From the NCBI RefSeq assembly GCF_030247185.1, contig NC_080572.1, positions 295,664,314 through 295,728,313 on the forward strand: a stretch of DNA of 64,000 nt. The letters are read 5' to 3'. The notes under the pieces are model-generated. The model searched no databases and was not told the DNA's origin. It saw nothing but the letters and a program-made list of their open reading frames with translations. The DNA is from Malaya genurostris (lineage: Eukaryota > Arthropoda > Insecta > Diptera > Culicidae). Shown piece by piece: positions 23,520 to 35,624 of the stretch. A program made the position numbers and the translations under genes. Numbering within the stretch: position 1 is the first letter of the stretch; the number at the start of each line of letters is the position of its first letter.

Positions 23520-24395
23520 CCTTGCGGAGCACATAACTCCGTGTCACAGTTAGACTGACAAATTCAAGGCGTAGACAGAAAATATATCTATTTTCTGGCA
23601 TATTTGCCGTATAACCGATCTTCGCCGTTCGATAACTTCATATTCTCCATATTATATGAATTCCAGTGGAGCTAAAGCCATCAAGAGAAAATTCATTTTC
23701 ATTTACTTGTTCTCAAACAATACTTAGTTGTTTATAGACTTGGTTCATCACGCTACCAAGCGAAGTGTGAATCCTACATAATGTTTCTTATCTCTCTTGA
23801 ACACAACAACACGATTATGGGTCGTTCGTTGGTTCTGCAAAGCAAAAAGCTTTTGGTAAGGCTTTTTGAGGTGACTACGTAATTCTCTCGAGTATCTGAG
23901 TTTCAATTACGGGATGGTTTAACTATCGCATCTCCATCCTACGAGACATGATCTCATAAGATGGATGATACAGTTGGGATTTCACCCGTCGTTGAAAATT
24001 CGTATACTGGAAAGTGTCAGTCATCAACTATCTCGAACGAGTTGGCTACATCTGGTACCACGAATGAAAAATCCAGCTTTATCACTGTTAACTAGTTGGA
24101 GAAAGCACAGGATTCGTTCTTGGGCTACATCCAAACATGCCAACTACTCGCACAGCTTGCAAACTTGTCATCAGACAACAGCATTTTTACCAGATTTGAA
24201 TTCATAGCATCCGATATGTAACTGTTCCGCAACGACGCAACTACGTATCCGGGTTTTTGGTTCTCCATACATGGTTGAATCTGTGTATGGTGAGCTGAAA
24301 TTGATATTCTATCGTTTCTCACCCAATGTGCTAAAGCGCAATAGTCAGAGAAGTTCATCGTTCTTCCTGGAGTGAAAGAATCCTTTTTATTTCTA
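23520..24395. other. Unrecognised stretch before a Penelope-like relic
   Basis: Short frames only. The 80-codon plus frame at 23965-24207 contains LGFHPSLKIRILESVSHQLS and may be decayed transposon protein, but I cannot assign it. Confidence 0.35.
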
Positions 24396-24399
24396 CCCT

Positions 24400-25085
24400 A
24401 AGATGTTTTAGCAAATCCGTAAACCTAGTGATGAAATGAGGGAATTTATTTCTTCAGTTGCAGCTTCTACCCCGAAAATTTCAATATGGCTGATTAAAGA
24501 ACATGCTAAACAATTTATTTTAACTAAATCAATTTGAAATTCACAAAAGTTCGCTACACAACTTCAGAACTCGGGTACTATCAACGATGATGAAATAATG
24601 GTCGCTTTTTATGTAACCGCTTTATTTCCAAATATACCCAAAAAAAACTCTCCATCAACCTGTTAGAAGATTGGTTAGTTCAACAATATAACAGTAGCTT
24701 AATTACTTCAAATTCATAGGCGAATTTTATAAACAATTACAGGGGGCACCGATGGGTAATCCTCTCTCTTCGCTTTCTTACGTGAATTATTATGGCGAAC
24801 CTTGGAGAACATTTAGAGAAACAAGGATTATAACCTAATCGCTGGTGGAGATATGTTGATGATATCTTCAACATCATCAAACGTGGTAGACTTTTTTAGA
24901 AACCACACAAAACCATCCACAAAACCTTTAAATTCACTTGTGAAGAAGGAAATAATAGCAACTTGCCTTTCTAAGACATTGTCATCGAGAGGAAGCCGGA
25001 AAACCTATCTTCTGAAATATGATCCATATAATTTTACCCGTGTAGAAGTGATTTGCAAACCAATAACGAATTCTATTATGATAGA
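24400..25085 (+). pseudogene. Penelope-like retroelement reverse transcriptase relic
   Basis: Frame-broken translation shows the Penelope-type RT motif series in order: FYVTALFPNIP near 24610 (family form FDVTxLFPxIP, with the first catalytic Asp replaced by Tyr), QLQGAPMGNPLSS at about 24735-24770, WWRYVDDIFNIIKRGR near 24841-24890, and FTCEEGNNSNLPF followed by an in-frame TAA and DIVIERKPENLSSEI near 24920-25015. Several stops and shifts make it dead. No GIY-YIG endonuclease domain was identified downstream. Confidence 0.85.
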
Positions 25086-25089
25086 AATT

Positions 25090-26095
25090 AACATTATTTA
25101 GTTAGAATAAGTGTTAAAATATAAAAAAAAAATCATAACAAAGTCTGCTTGTGAATATAGCAACAAAATATAAAATTCTGTCATTGTAATATCAAACCAA
25201 GAACAAAATATATTTGCAGAAGACGAATTTTTGAGTTCTTTTTGTATTGTAGCATTCGGAATAGAGTAATATAATAAGCATTTATCTTATCTGATTCTGA
25301 TGTAGTTTATGAAATTGGAATATTTCATTTGTAACTAAATAAGATACAATAACTAATTTTGATGCTAAACAGCCACCAGAACATTTGAAAAGAATATTAG
25401 TATGAGCTTATATTTAAACTAAAAAGGTTTGGTCTGAATTTAGTATTCAGCAGTAAGAACTATCCATTAAATACTGGAATAGGATCTACGAAAAACCATA
25501 CAGATAATTCGAAAAAAACGGAATATTTATAATTTGCATACATTTTACAAACGAATTGAACACTAGACACCCGTTTCAAAGAGCACATTCGAAAGCTTCT
25601 AAAGAATCAGAAAAGAGATTACCATACCATTTTAAGTCCAAAGTAGCTGAACATTAGAGTAGGAAGTTCCAGAAGCACCATGCAAAATGTTATCTAATGT
25701 CACAAATTTTGATTTCCCAGTGAAACCAAGTGTTAAAATTTACTTTGGAAAGAACTTTTTGGAGAACCGTCTTTCATCAAGAATGTTTACTAAAGGGAAA
25801 CAAATTTTATTTTGATTGATGCCAAAATTCAATTAGTATTTAGTATTGGTACAATAATATGCGACGTATAAAATTCATTCAAACATTTTTGTGGATCTCA
25901 TGAGACAGCAGAATAGTGAAGAATTTTTCGTCCATATCATGAAAAAAATAGGGCATACCTTTATTATCCTTATGTCTAATAGTCAAAATTCATTCTTATG
26001 ACTTTCGAAGATCATTTTGTCTGAGTGTAGAATCAATGGTGACATAGAGCGTGGCCTACTATTATGGATTCAAAAATAATATATGCCTCGAGTGA
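25090..26095. other. Non-genic AT-rich stretch
   Basis: No gene seen. The phrase around 25268-25315 (TTATCTTATCTGATTCTGAT...) has a relative at 33755-33800 inside the PIF-type MITE, so part of this is probably old transposon sequence. Confidence 0.45.
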
Positions 26096-26099
26096 GCAC

Positions 26100-27200
26100 G
26101 TCTCAAGTGCAGCAAAATAATACAAGATCGATTAAATCCACAGTAAAATTGAGCACCGATTCGGCAGTAGCTTTTCAACCGCCAATGTAATGCAACGGGT
26201 GAGTGAAACAGTCGATTATTTTCATATGGCAGTGTTGAAAGAAAAGGGTAATTTCGCGCGCATAAAGATCTGCTAACGGTGTGGGTCTTTTACCACAACA
26301 ACAACAACAACGACTCACGGTGTCTCGGTGTTACTGCAGTTAAGCTTAAGTGTGAAGCTACTCCCACTAACCGCAGCTCCATTCGCATATCGGACTTAGT
26401 AAGTGGCAACCCGCCCATCCATCGACCCACACCTTCAACGTGCGAATAGCGTTGCGCGCACGCGGGCTGGCCCCATATTTTGATTTCATATTTTCTCCTC
26501 CCTTCCTATTTTTCCCCAGACAAACAGCAACACTGGGTTTCTTTCCGTTTATTTTTTTTTTTGTTTCTCACAACTTAAGGCTCACTCTCTCAATGACAAA
26601 ACCGTGAGAAAAAATGTCTCGCGGGCACTCAAACTCACACCGCTGCTATACCGTCATCGCGATCAGAACGTCATCGGCTATATTTTTTCGTACTCTGCTA
26701 GCCGCCAGTTACGTAAAACATCAAAACTCAAACATGACGCGCTTCGAGCACATTTTTCTTTATTTGCGTTCCGGCGACTTCGTCGGAACACTTCCAAAAA
26801 TCGCTCCACATGGTAAGCGAAAAGGCTGTTGACCTTGCACTTGACTGCATTTCGCTACTACAATCATATCTGGTGCAATTAGTGCTCGTATTTTGAAGTC
26901 CGACCTGCCCCACAGTATGACGATAACGGATGGACGGCCACAGTCGGAGCGCAGTACAGATGAAGTAATCTCCTCACATGCAGATAATGGGTAATGCTCA
27001 ATTACCCTCCTAGCAATAAGTGGGAAACGTTTTGTGACAATTGGTTCTACCAACGTTCTGCGTCAAGCGATTCAACAGCTTTCGGAAGCGGCGCGTGACG
27101 ACGCTCTGTCACAGAGACGGAGACTCGTCGTTGACAAATACATGATGCGAGAATCAAATAACAACATCGGTTTCATTCACAACCGGTAGATGATATGTCA
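26100..27200. other. GC-richer island, possible promoter or leader
   Basis: A compact GC-rich block with CAA triplets (26293-26310), GCGC-rich text near 26450 and possible donors. It is the kind of sequence found at dipteran first exons. One possible coding start is listed separately at 26917. Confidence 0.35.
26917..26990 (+). CDS. Possible first coding exon (weak)
   Basis: The ATG at 26917 opens 24 codons (MTITDGRPQSERSTDEVISS...) ending GG before GTAATG, a fair donor in phase 2. It lies in a GC-rich island. No downstream exon or family match is available, so this may be chance. Confidence 0.2.
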
Positions 27201-27448
27201 GTGCATGCCATTTTTCGGTGCTGGCTTGAGCATAGCAATTATTTTTAGCGTATTCGTTGGATTTGAGTAGCTCTAAATCTGTTCGTAATGTTTCTTGCGA
27301 GAGTAAAATATCATTTCAGGCAGTCAAACTAACACTCCATGATTCTGATTCTGTGCTTTGCGAATTTGCATACAATTGGAGCAGTACTAGAGAATATAGT
27401 AGAATCTGAAGGTGTGGTTGTCTACTAAGAAATAAAAATATCTCTTAC

Positions 27449-27562
27449 AGGGTTGTTACGAAAAATTTCAAAATCAAAACGCGCGAAATCCGCGCGAAGT
27501 CGAAAACTAAAACGCGCGAAATCCGCGCGAAGTTGAAAACTAAAACGCGCGATATTCGAGTG
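27449..27562. repeat. CGCG-rich arm, left
   Basis: It starts CAGGGTTGTTACG and carries three units of AAAACGCGCGAAATCCGCGC with GAAGT(C/T)GAAAACT spacers, about 32 bases each, the last one decayed. A counterpart arm at 30245-30361 ends GTAACAACCCTG, the inverse of this start. Confidence 0.75.
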
Positions 27563-27574
27563 AAGCGTTATAGT

Positions 27575-28055
27575 ATGTTCACATTAGCGCTGATATCAAG
27601 TGATATATGGATATACTTGATATCCGATGATATCATGTGCGATATCACTTGATATCCCATACAATTTTATGTCAACGCGTATCACCATTTTAGCATGATA
27701 TCCGAGATATTATGTACGATATCTTGTCGAGTTGTCAAAAATCGCAACTAGCAACACGGATAATGGCATTGAACGCACTCATTTATGAACGTCACTTTGA
27801 GAGTGACAATAAACAATCATTATAATTTTGATTTTCTCATTGAATATTGGCGTTGTGAGACCGATATATGCGAGACTTTAATTATTGATTGAATTGTAGG
27901 AGAGAAAAACAATATTATTGATCTTACTCCTAATGGGAACATTCAATATGACAACTTGATTGTCAAACGATATCATTTCGATCATATGTGAACACTTCGA
28001 CATGATATGCATATCATCTCGGTATATCAAGTGATATCAGCGCTAATGTGAACAT
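27575..28055. mobile_element. Palindromic MITE rich in GATATC
   Basis: The left end ATGTTCACATTAGCGCTGAT followed by ATCAAGTGATAT is matched in inverse at the right end (28024-28055), with two mismatches over about 32 bases. Several ATATCANNTGATAT-type palindromes lie inside both ends, so single strands could form compound hairpins. No ORF; it sits inside the larger region bounded by the CGCG arms. Confidence 0.82.
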
Positions 28056-28059
28056 GGTA

Positions 28060-28875
28060 TTAGACAACTATTTTTATGCAGGGGATACTTTACGCAGTAC
28101 TTGAAAATTCACTTAAATATAATTTAAAAATCAGCATAAGTTTGTCATATGAACACAATAAATAAGTCCGCATACAGCACGTCACTTCGAGAAACTCCAT
28201 GAAAACGATTTCATTTTTATTCTTCATCTTTTTCGATGCCCTTAGTTAAGGAGAAAGCCTTTTTGCAAGCGTATACAAATGCTTTGAAGCAGTGTAGCCA
28301 ACTTTTTTTTATTAGGGAAATAAAATCTACATTCATAAAATGTAAGCAATTTTCCGTCGAACGTTGGTGAAAAATTGTTCAAAACTGACATTTCATACAA
28401 AATGTCAGGCTTAACATTCATTTGAGAATAAATTATTATTAAAAAAGATTGTTTGAAACTCAATCCTGCAAGTCACTTTAATAAACTCGTTGCACTGCAT
28501 ATATCAAACTTATGTTGTTCTAATGTTACAGTAAAAATAAAAATCCTAACAATTGTGACTTTGAAAGAAGTGGAACAGATTTCTTCGAAGATAATTTTTT
28601 TGCTTCGACATCTTTTTACTCGGCAAACATTTCCTTCTTGATAAGAAGAATTTTAGGGTAGACTACATCAGGATGATCTGATTCACTCTTTTTAATTTCA
28701 GTTTCAATTATAATAGCGCCTTCTTCTGTTTTCAGATTTTACTCTGAATGTCTTTCTTTTCCTCCTCATCTTTCATACTTTTATTTGGATCAGGGAAAAG
28801 CCCACTGGAATTAGTTTCTGTCAAACTTGTTCTCCAGTATCCTCATCTTTTGCATCAACAGATCAAAATCATCCA
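28060..28875. other. Non-genic stretch between a MITE and a LINE relic
   Basis: Short frames only, no motifs recognised. It lies between the left CGCG arm and the antisense LINE relic, so it may be the decayed body of the same composite. Confidence 0.4.
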
Positions 28876-28879
28876 AATG

Positions 28880-30090
28880 ATATATTTCTTCAAATCTAGT
28901 GTATAGTAACAAAATCTAATGAGACAGTAACATAAGAAACGATTTCTTGATAACATTACGTGATGAATGAAAGTCGAAAGAATTGAAACATTTGTTAAAT
29001 ATGCGGCACATGCTAGCAATGAGCTCGTTATATCCATAATTAGTTCTAATATATGGAATCCGAAGAAAAAAATAGGAAAACTACGACGTCGAATGTCAAA
29101 TTGTAACATCTGAAAGCTCTATGTGCTCTTTAAAATTTAACTTGGTTTCCAAAACACCCAGGTCCTTAACAGACGATGCGCGTTCGAGAACAGTTTGTGG
29201 AATATTATAGTCGAATTTGAATACTGACTTTTTGCTACTAAAAGAGATGACGGAGAATTGAGTGGCATTTGAACCATTTTGAAATATGAAATACGAAAGT
29301 CATCGGCGAACGATAGTTTCATACACTTGATCGAACAATTTAGATCGTTGAGATACAATAAAATTATGAACGGTCCAAGGTGACTTCATTGAGCAACTCC
29401 AGATGTAACAGGACATGGTGAGGTTGTACAGGCTCCTATTTTCACTATCGTTTCATAACCAGCTAGATATGATCGAAACCAATTAAAAAATGATCCGTTT
29501 AATCCCAGTCTACTTATCTTGGAGATCGTTATGTGATGATTGATCTCGTCGAACGCAGCAGGGAAAGTGGAAAGCTTTGGCATGGATCCAAGCTGAGTCT
29601 CTGATATGTAGTCAGAGCAACTATGTGTTATAAAATCCAGAACTATAATTTCAAAGAGCTTCGATACAGCGCACAAAGCAACAATTCCAAGGTAGTTGGA
29701 TACTATAGCCTTGTTCACATAGGATTTCTTCCATATTTCAAGAAAAACTCCAGAACGTAAAGAACAATTGAAAATGTTGGATAGTGGAACCAACAAACTA
29801 TTAGAACACTTTCTTATCACCACGGATGAAATCCCAGACCTTCTTCTTTTTTTTTAATGTCAGACTTTGCTTCGTAAGCATGTCGAGTAAATTTTGCTTT
29901 GTTACCATGTTATTGAAGAATCGCATTTCATTTATTACGTTCTTTGCATTATTGAATGTATTATGATTGAGACGATATTTTCCAACTGACATCAATATCC
30001 TTGAGTGCAAAATGTTGAAATAGCGACTAGTATCACTCGAGATCGAAAAGCATAAAATCGAAATTTTGTCCACTGAAGAAAACATTGGCT
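28880..30090 (-). pseudogene. LINE reverse transcriptase relic, internally deleted
   Basis: Read on the minus strand from 30085: a linker part; then RT pieces VPLSNIFNCSLRSGVFLEIWKK, VSKLFEIIVLDFI and AAFDEINHHITISKISRLGL with PVTSGVAQ (29823-29386); then LNDLNCSIKCMKLSFADDF (29137-29358) carrying the catalytic DD; and finally FRIPYIRTNYGYNELIASM near 29050. The last segment matches RTSYGYHEPVSSM at the end of the LINE at 71-2134, so both belong to one broad clade. The part between FADD and the C-terminus is missing, and frames are broken. Confidence 0.8.
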
Positions 30091-30244
30091 AGAACCGCCT
30101 TCTAGTAAATTTTAGTTTTATCAAGGTGAAAATTGGGCCATCTCGACCAATTGCTGAAACGTTCGCCCATCTTTAATTTTTTAGGGTTTCTTAAAACTCA
30201 CAAACTTCAAAAATTTTGCAAAGAATTTTGTGGAATGATGTTTT

Positions 30245-30361
30245 TAGAAATTCGCGCGAAATCCGCGCCATAGCATCAAAATCTTAGCAGAAACCGCGCC
30301 AAATCCGCGAAAATCGCGAAATCCGCGAAAACCGCGAAATCCGCGCGACTGTAACAACCCT
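30245..30361. repeat. CGCG-rich arm, right
   Basis: A run of CGCGAAATCCGCG-type units ends in CGACTGTAACAACCCTG. With 27449-27562 it brackets about 2.9 kb. The end sequences are inverted relative to each other, but the internal units read in the same direction. Confidence 0.72.
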
Positions 30362-30364
30362 GAG

Positions 30365-33040
30365 AGTCGCAAAGATTTCGTACTCACAGAATAGAAACCA
30401 TGAGCAAATGGTGATAGAGCATTATGGCATTGTTTTTTGAGGAGAAATTGCTTGTTGTCTTGACTTGATCGTGAAAAAATAGGTAGCAAGCATTGCCAAA
30501 GTTGTCATGACAACACTTGGGACAATCTTACATTTACCTAAATATTGAGGTCATCACTCATTACCTAAAAATGGGGAGATGCACTTTAGTAGATTTGGAG
30601 TATTTTTTGGCCGAAAATTAGGAGCCTTCTTCTGCCACTTTCTTAAACGATGCTTGTCGGATCAGGAATATTTTGACCGCAGTTTATGTTGAAAAGTTTC
30701 TTCTTTCCATATTGAAAATTTCGTTCCGATTCATTTGATTTCAACGAAGCTATGCTTGACGGAGGCCGCGAATCGAAAATTGATTTTTGACACCCACTTC
30801 GAAAATCCGTCTCGGTCAGGTTCAGAAATCGCCGCCATCGAAATTAGAAAAATCGATCATGTGCAGCGTTCACACCATGAGACGGGCATACTATCAATCG
30901 GCAAAATCACAGCAAGCGTCGGAGCTAAGCTAACGTCATTTTCGCTTGATGCCAAACCTAACCCAGTTTCCACCTTAACTGCTGTCAAACCGTTTGTTTG
31001 AAGCTAGTTTCAAACCTAGTTTCAACGTTGTTGAACTGAAAATCGAGTTAGGTTCGAACCTGACTTTTAAGGGCTGAGCACAGTACCGTACAGTGGTAGG
31101 TTTTTTGGTATTTTCCCGTTTCAAATTAAATTTTCTTGGAAACGGTGCAGAATATAGAAAAAACAACCTGACAATGTCTTCGAAATTTAGTTGAGAATAT
31201 TGTGTGAAATTTTCACATTCATTGAGTTTAGCGGTCGTGTTGTATTTTTTTCTGACTGAAGAACTGCTGAAAATTGGAACGCTCGGAAATTCATACCTCT
31301 ACTTGTTCATCGAATATCTCGGCTTTGAAGGCTTGTATCATAAATCTACCGTGACAAAGTCTAGATAATTTAGTTTAAATGCGATTAGTATATAAAAACA
31401 TATATGTTATCGCGATAAAAATAAAGTCTTGTATTTTTCTGTGAAACAAAGTCAGTTTCAATGCATCCGCCATTTTTTTCGCTTTGGTTTCCTGATAGCA
31501 TTCTGAAAAAAGAGAGAGGAATAAAATTGGCTCGACAAGGCTGCCAAACACACAGACATTCAATCTTTGTGAAAGTTGAATATATTTTCATTGTTCTTTG
31601 GAATCCATGTAACGTCCAACCCATACGATAGATTATTATGATAAAACTTCTCATCAAAATTATAAAATGTATGCTGGCAACCCGGTACAGTTTGCTCATA
31701 TACGAGAGACTACAAGAGAAATACGATGTGCAAGGGGAATTGAGCGAGCCACGTGGTCGATTTAAAACTCAACACTCGACCCTCTGTCCTCAGACCTTAA
31801 ATCGGGTTTGCTCACACGCCCGTTGCTAAGTGCGAACCCGAACCCAGTTTCGTGAAAAGTGTTTGTTTGAGTTTTCTCAAGCGAAAACGGCATAACGCTG
31901 TGAACCATTTGGCGAATAATTTTAACATTTATAAGTATAAGAATTGCTCCAGAGCATGATTGTTTTTAGTAATTTGATAGTTATTTTCAGACATTTTACA
32001 GAATGTTTTTACAAAAATTCAATCCTTCATTTCACCAGAAATTTTTCATACAGAAAATTTTCAATGGCAACTTACATTATGCCAGTTACGTAGTGGCCAT
32101 AAGATTTAATTGTAAAACAAGTTTTCCATGTACTGAATAGATATTCCTACAGTGTAAATGTTTTAGTTTCATCTGTGAGCTATGTATTTTTGGACAGTTT
32201 ATGTCAATGTAATTAACTACGCTTAACACTTTAAAATTACTGCTGAAGTGAAGCGGTAGTATTTGTATTTTCATAAAAGTGCACCGCTAGCATTAGGCAG
32301 ATCAGCTACATTTTTGAAAACAGAATTAGAATTTCTTAATGTTCTGTGAACATTTTGCTGGTTAATTTCATCTTCGGAATTATAATCTATTGTTACATTT
32401 CTACTTCATATGGGAGTTCAGTGTTAAAGCTATTAGCAGCTACTTAGGCAACCTTCCGTAGTTCAAATTTTGAATGATTAGTTCCCCCCGAAGAGACTAA
32501 CCGTAAAAAATATATATTGCAATAAGTATCTTATGAAAACAGAAACGCGTATCTCTATTGTAACGTTTGTTATGCTTCATTAAAGTATAGTGACTTTGTG
32601 AAAGTGTAATAACGTGACAGTGAAATAGTGGAATTAAATGGTACAGAAAAAGTAAAACTGTTGAATACATTCCACTAACAGCTCCAGGTAAAAATAGTGA
32701 AGTATCTTATGTTCAAATTACTGAATAATTGTTCAAAACAACTGAGACAGTTTTTGCTTTTATGTATTCAGGTAACTTTGCTGGGATTGTGTTATTGTTC
32801 AGTTGCACGAGTGACACCTCATTGAAACGTTTCATTTTCCGTTTAGGGTGTATGTCATTGCTCAACTGTAATGTTTATTTATTCGTTTGTAGTGCATGTC
32901 TTTGCTGGATATCATTGCTAAACTACCAGCACGATAAATCAATATGATAGTTTAGTTTAAACAACATCGGTTAGTTGTACCAAATTTTAACCAATCAAAT
33001 TCAGAAAAACAACTAACATTTTAGTTGTTTCGCGATCGCT
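30365..33040. other. Non-genic stretch
   Basis: About 2.7 kb without a supported gene. Similar phrases, CC(T)AACCCAGTTTC...GTTTGTTTGA at 30958-31003 and CCGAACCCAGTTTC...GTTTGTTTGA at 31830-31870, suggest a diverged repeat pair. The short frames found carry no motifs. Confidence 0.45.
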
Positions 33041-33054
33041 GGCTTTTCCGTACA

Positions 33055-34560
33055 GCCTAAGACTTTGATATCGCCAAGAAACTCGATGCCATCCAAAGCA
33101 CCGTCAGAAGGGTTCGTCTGCGAGAAAGGTTTCGCTATTTTCGAGCCAGTAAGCAATCAAACACGGCATTGGAACAGAATCTAATGACCAGAAGAAGTGC
33201 CCGGAAGTTGTACTATGAGATTCCAACGGAAGATGCATCCTCGTGGACGATGAAACGTACGTGAAGATGGATTCCGCCATTAGTTAAGTTACTGTCCCTA
33301 AGGGGCTGTCCATAAAAGACGTCACGCCGCAAGGGGGAGGGGGGTGTTTCATAAAACGTGGCCTTTTGTGACAGGGGGTAGGGGGGGGGGGGAGGTTTTT
33401 GGAATGCGACGTCCAATATTTTCAATGAGCGCATTTTTGAAATACCTAATTATATTACTGCTTTGCCCTATTTCCTGAAAAAATCTCCACAATAAACATT
33501 TACATTCTATAGGAAAACCTGTATTTGTTGATGTAAAAGCTTCTTCTTGTTAATTCGGAAATGAATGATGCAGAAAATCATTTTTGTTGTGATCAGCAAA
33601 AGTGCACGGAGGAGCGAGTAAATAAGCGAAATTAATAAATTTTGCCTAATATGAGTAAAAAAGAAAAAGATAACTTCAAACGGTTTAACTTAAGTTATGT
33701 ACTGACAATTTTTGCAGTAATTTGATTATCTAGCATTGATAATAGTATATCATAAGAATTTCTCTTATCTGAATCTGATGCAGTTTATTCAATTGTACTC
33801 CATTTGAAAAAGGGCGGGAGATCAACGATGTCTTATCTTGTTCATATGTGATTTTCCTCCACCAACATCAAAGCTTATCGAATCATCCAATGATTGAACT
33901 TACATAAATCAAGAATCATTTTAGCTCAAAATCACGACCCATTGTGTGACGGAAGATCAGTACCGATATTGATCGATGTGATTTAAAATTCACTAATCAA
34001 TGAAAAGATTCTAATCATGAAAAGATTCTCCTGCAGTGATCTCGTTTTGATGAGGTTTTGGTATTTTTTTTTCAGCGCTGTATGCTACACTAAGAAAATA
34101 TTATTCTTTACCTAAAACAATAATATATCTATGTACCTTTTTGTAGTTTTAGTGATATTTTAAATCTAATGACTGCATGTAATAAATCGATTTTTCTCTC
34201 ATATTTGTATGGTTTGTCATACATATTGAGAATGTATTGAGATGAATTTTATTTATTTTAAATTCGAGACATGTGACATAGGAGGGGTGGGGGGTCTTTG
34301 CTTCTGTGACAATTTGTGACAAAGGGGGGATGGGGAGTCAAAAATCGTCAAAAAAGCGTGACGTCTTTTATGGACAGCCCCTAACAAGTTCAAATTCGTT
34401 TTACCGATAAAATTGCGAGATAGTTTACGAACCGGCAAGATATTTGCAGCTGCGGATAAAAATCCTAGGTTTTTGTGACAACTTAGACTATGGATTCCCA
34501 AACGTACAAGTAGAAGTGCCTTGGAAGCGTATTCTTCCGAACATTAAAACTCACCTTTCA
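33055..34560 (+). pseudogene. Tc1/mariner DD37E transposase relic (B), split by a MITE
   Basis: The left part (33055-33301) translates to VRRVRLRERFRYFRASKQS, then RRSARKLYYEI and, after a shift, GRCILVDDETYVKMDS, which holds the first catalytic Asp. The right part resumes at 34382-34560 with KFKFVLPDKIARK-like text. The 1080-bp element at 33302-34381 separates them. The related copies at 14335 and 37774-40015 show the same protein block order. Confidence 0.8.
33302..34381. mobile_element. PIF/Harbinger-type MITE, 1080 bp, TAA target duplication
   Basis: It has perfect 26-bp terminal inverted repeats, starting GGGGCTGTCCATAAAAGACG and ending with CGTCTTTTATGGACAGCCCC. TAA stands on each side (33299-33301 and 34382-34384), the 3-bp target type of PIF/Harbinger. 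Subterminal G-runs with GTGACA motifs occur inside both ends. There is no transposase ORF, so it moved with help from elsewhere. The empty site is preserved in the paralogous mariner at 14343-14363 (GTCCCCAACAAGTTCAAATT). Confidence 0.9.
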
Positions 34561-34564
34561 CTCA

Positions 34565-34885
34565 CTTTTTCATGTCTCACCTTTCCATTCTATATATTCA
34601 CATCCTTGCTCTCCCGTAAGTACATTACACTTTCCGGAAACACAGTATCAGCAGTCTAATCTGGTGCTGGAGTTCATTAAATTGACGAACTTTTACTAAA
34701 ATACTTCGTTTCGAAATTTGAACACCCAGTTTAACAAATTGAAGGGTCATTTAGTTCTACCATTTTTTATTTCTGAAGAATTCTGTAACTGGAAAATTCT
34801 TGTTTCTTTATTAGATGAAATTAAGAACAAAATCCGCCTTCTTGTCACAACAGCAATCGCCAAATAGAGATTCATTTTTGCCGTT
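34565..34885. other. Short non-genic stretch
   Basis: Nothing recognised between the mariner relic and the next beta fragment. Confidence 0.5.
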
Positions 34886-34887
34886 TT

Positions 34888-35135
34888 CATAAAGAAAGGC
34901 TATGCAATTACAGTTAAAACCAACTTTTGAACCGAGACCCAGAGAATCAAGAATCAATCAATTCAGCTCGACGAACTGAGTGAATGTCTGTGTGTGTATG
35001 TAACAAAAATATGCACTCACTTTTCTCCGATATGACTTTTCCGATTTTAATAAATTTAGGCTCAAATGAAAGCCACTCTTGCTCTATAAAAAATTTATAT
35101 GAATCTGACTCCTGGTTTCGGAATTACAGGGTGGC
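34888..35135 (+). repeat. Family beta, 5' fragment
   Basis: It begins AAAGAAAGGCTATGCAATTA, includes a TTCTCCGATATGAC-like block and AGGCTCAAATGAAAG, and ends TTTCGGAATTACAGGGTG. Confidence 0.7.
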
Positions 35136-35530
35136 GAGCAGTGCAGTAAAACTTCATTTCAATCGAATATTATTAGATGAAAACGAAATTTATGACCGTT
35201 GACTGTCAGCATATCCCTTCTCATTCAATTTACTTTTGTTGCCGAAGCTCCCTTTGTAGTGCCTTGCTCAGTGTGTAGTGCCAAATACTCTACCTGCTTC
35301 ATTGTCTTCACTGTGGGTAGTGAGCAAGTTCGAATGGATAGACATAAACATCAACTCGATAACCAAAACTCTCTCCGACCATAATGATAAATAGAGAGTG
35401 GCGGTTCAATTATCACCAGCAAGTTAAAATCGATAATTTTCGGCTGTTTAAAATGTATTGAGATGTGTTTCAAAATATTAAAAATGAAAACGGAAAAAGG
35501 GCAACAATTAATTTGCTGCAAATTCATTAA
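35133..35530 (+). repeat. Dispersed repeat family delta, copy 1
   Basis: It shares GCAGTGCAGTAAAACTTCAT, GTCAGCATATCCCT, GAGTGCCAA-like and GTAGTGAGCAAGTTCGAA blocks with 59645-60000, plus the AAAATGAAAAC...AACAATTAATTT end. Confidence 0.75.
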
Positions 35531-35624
35531 TTTGCTTTTATACAAGAATTTGTAAAAATCAGCTAATTTCACAAAAAAATTGTAAATAAACTAAACTAAA
35601 CTTTTCTCCAAGATTGCTTAATAA

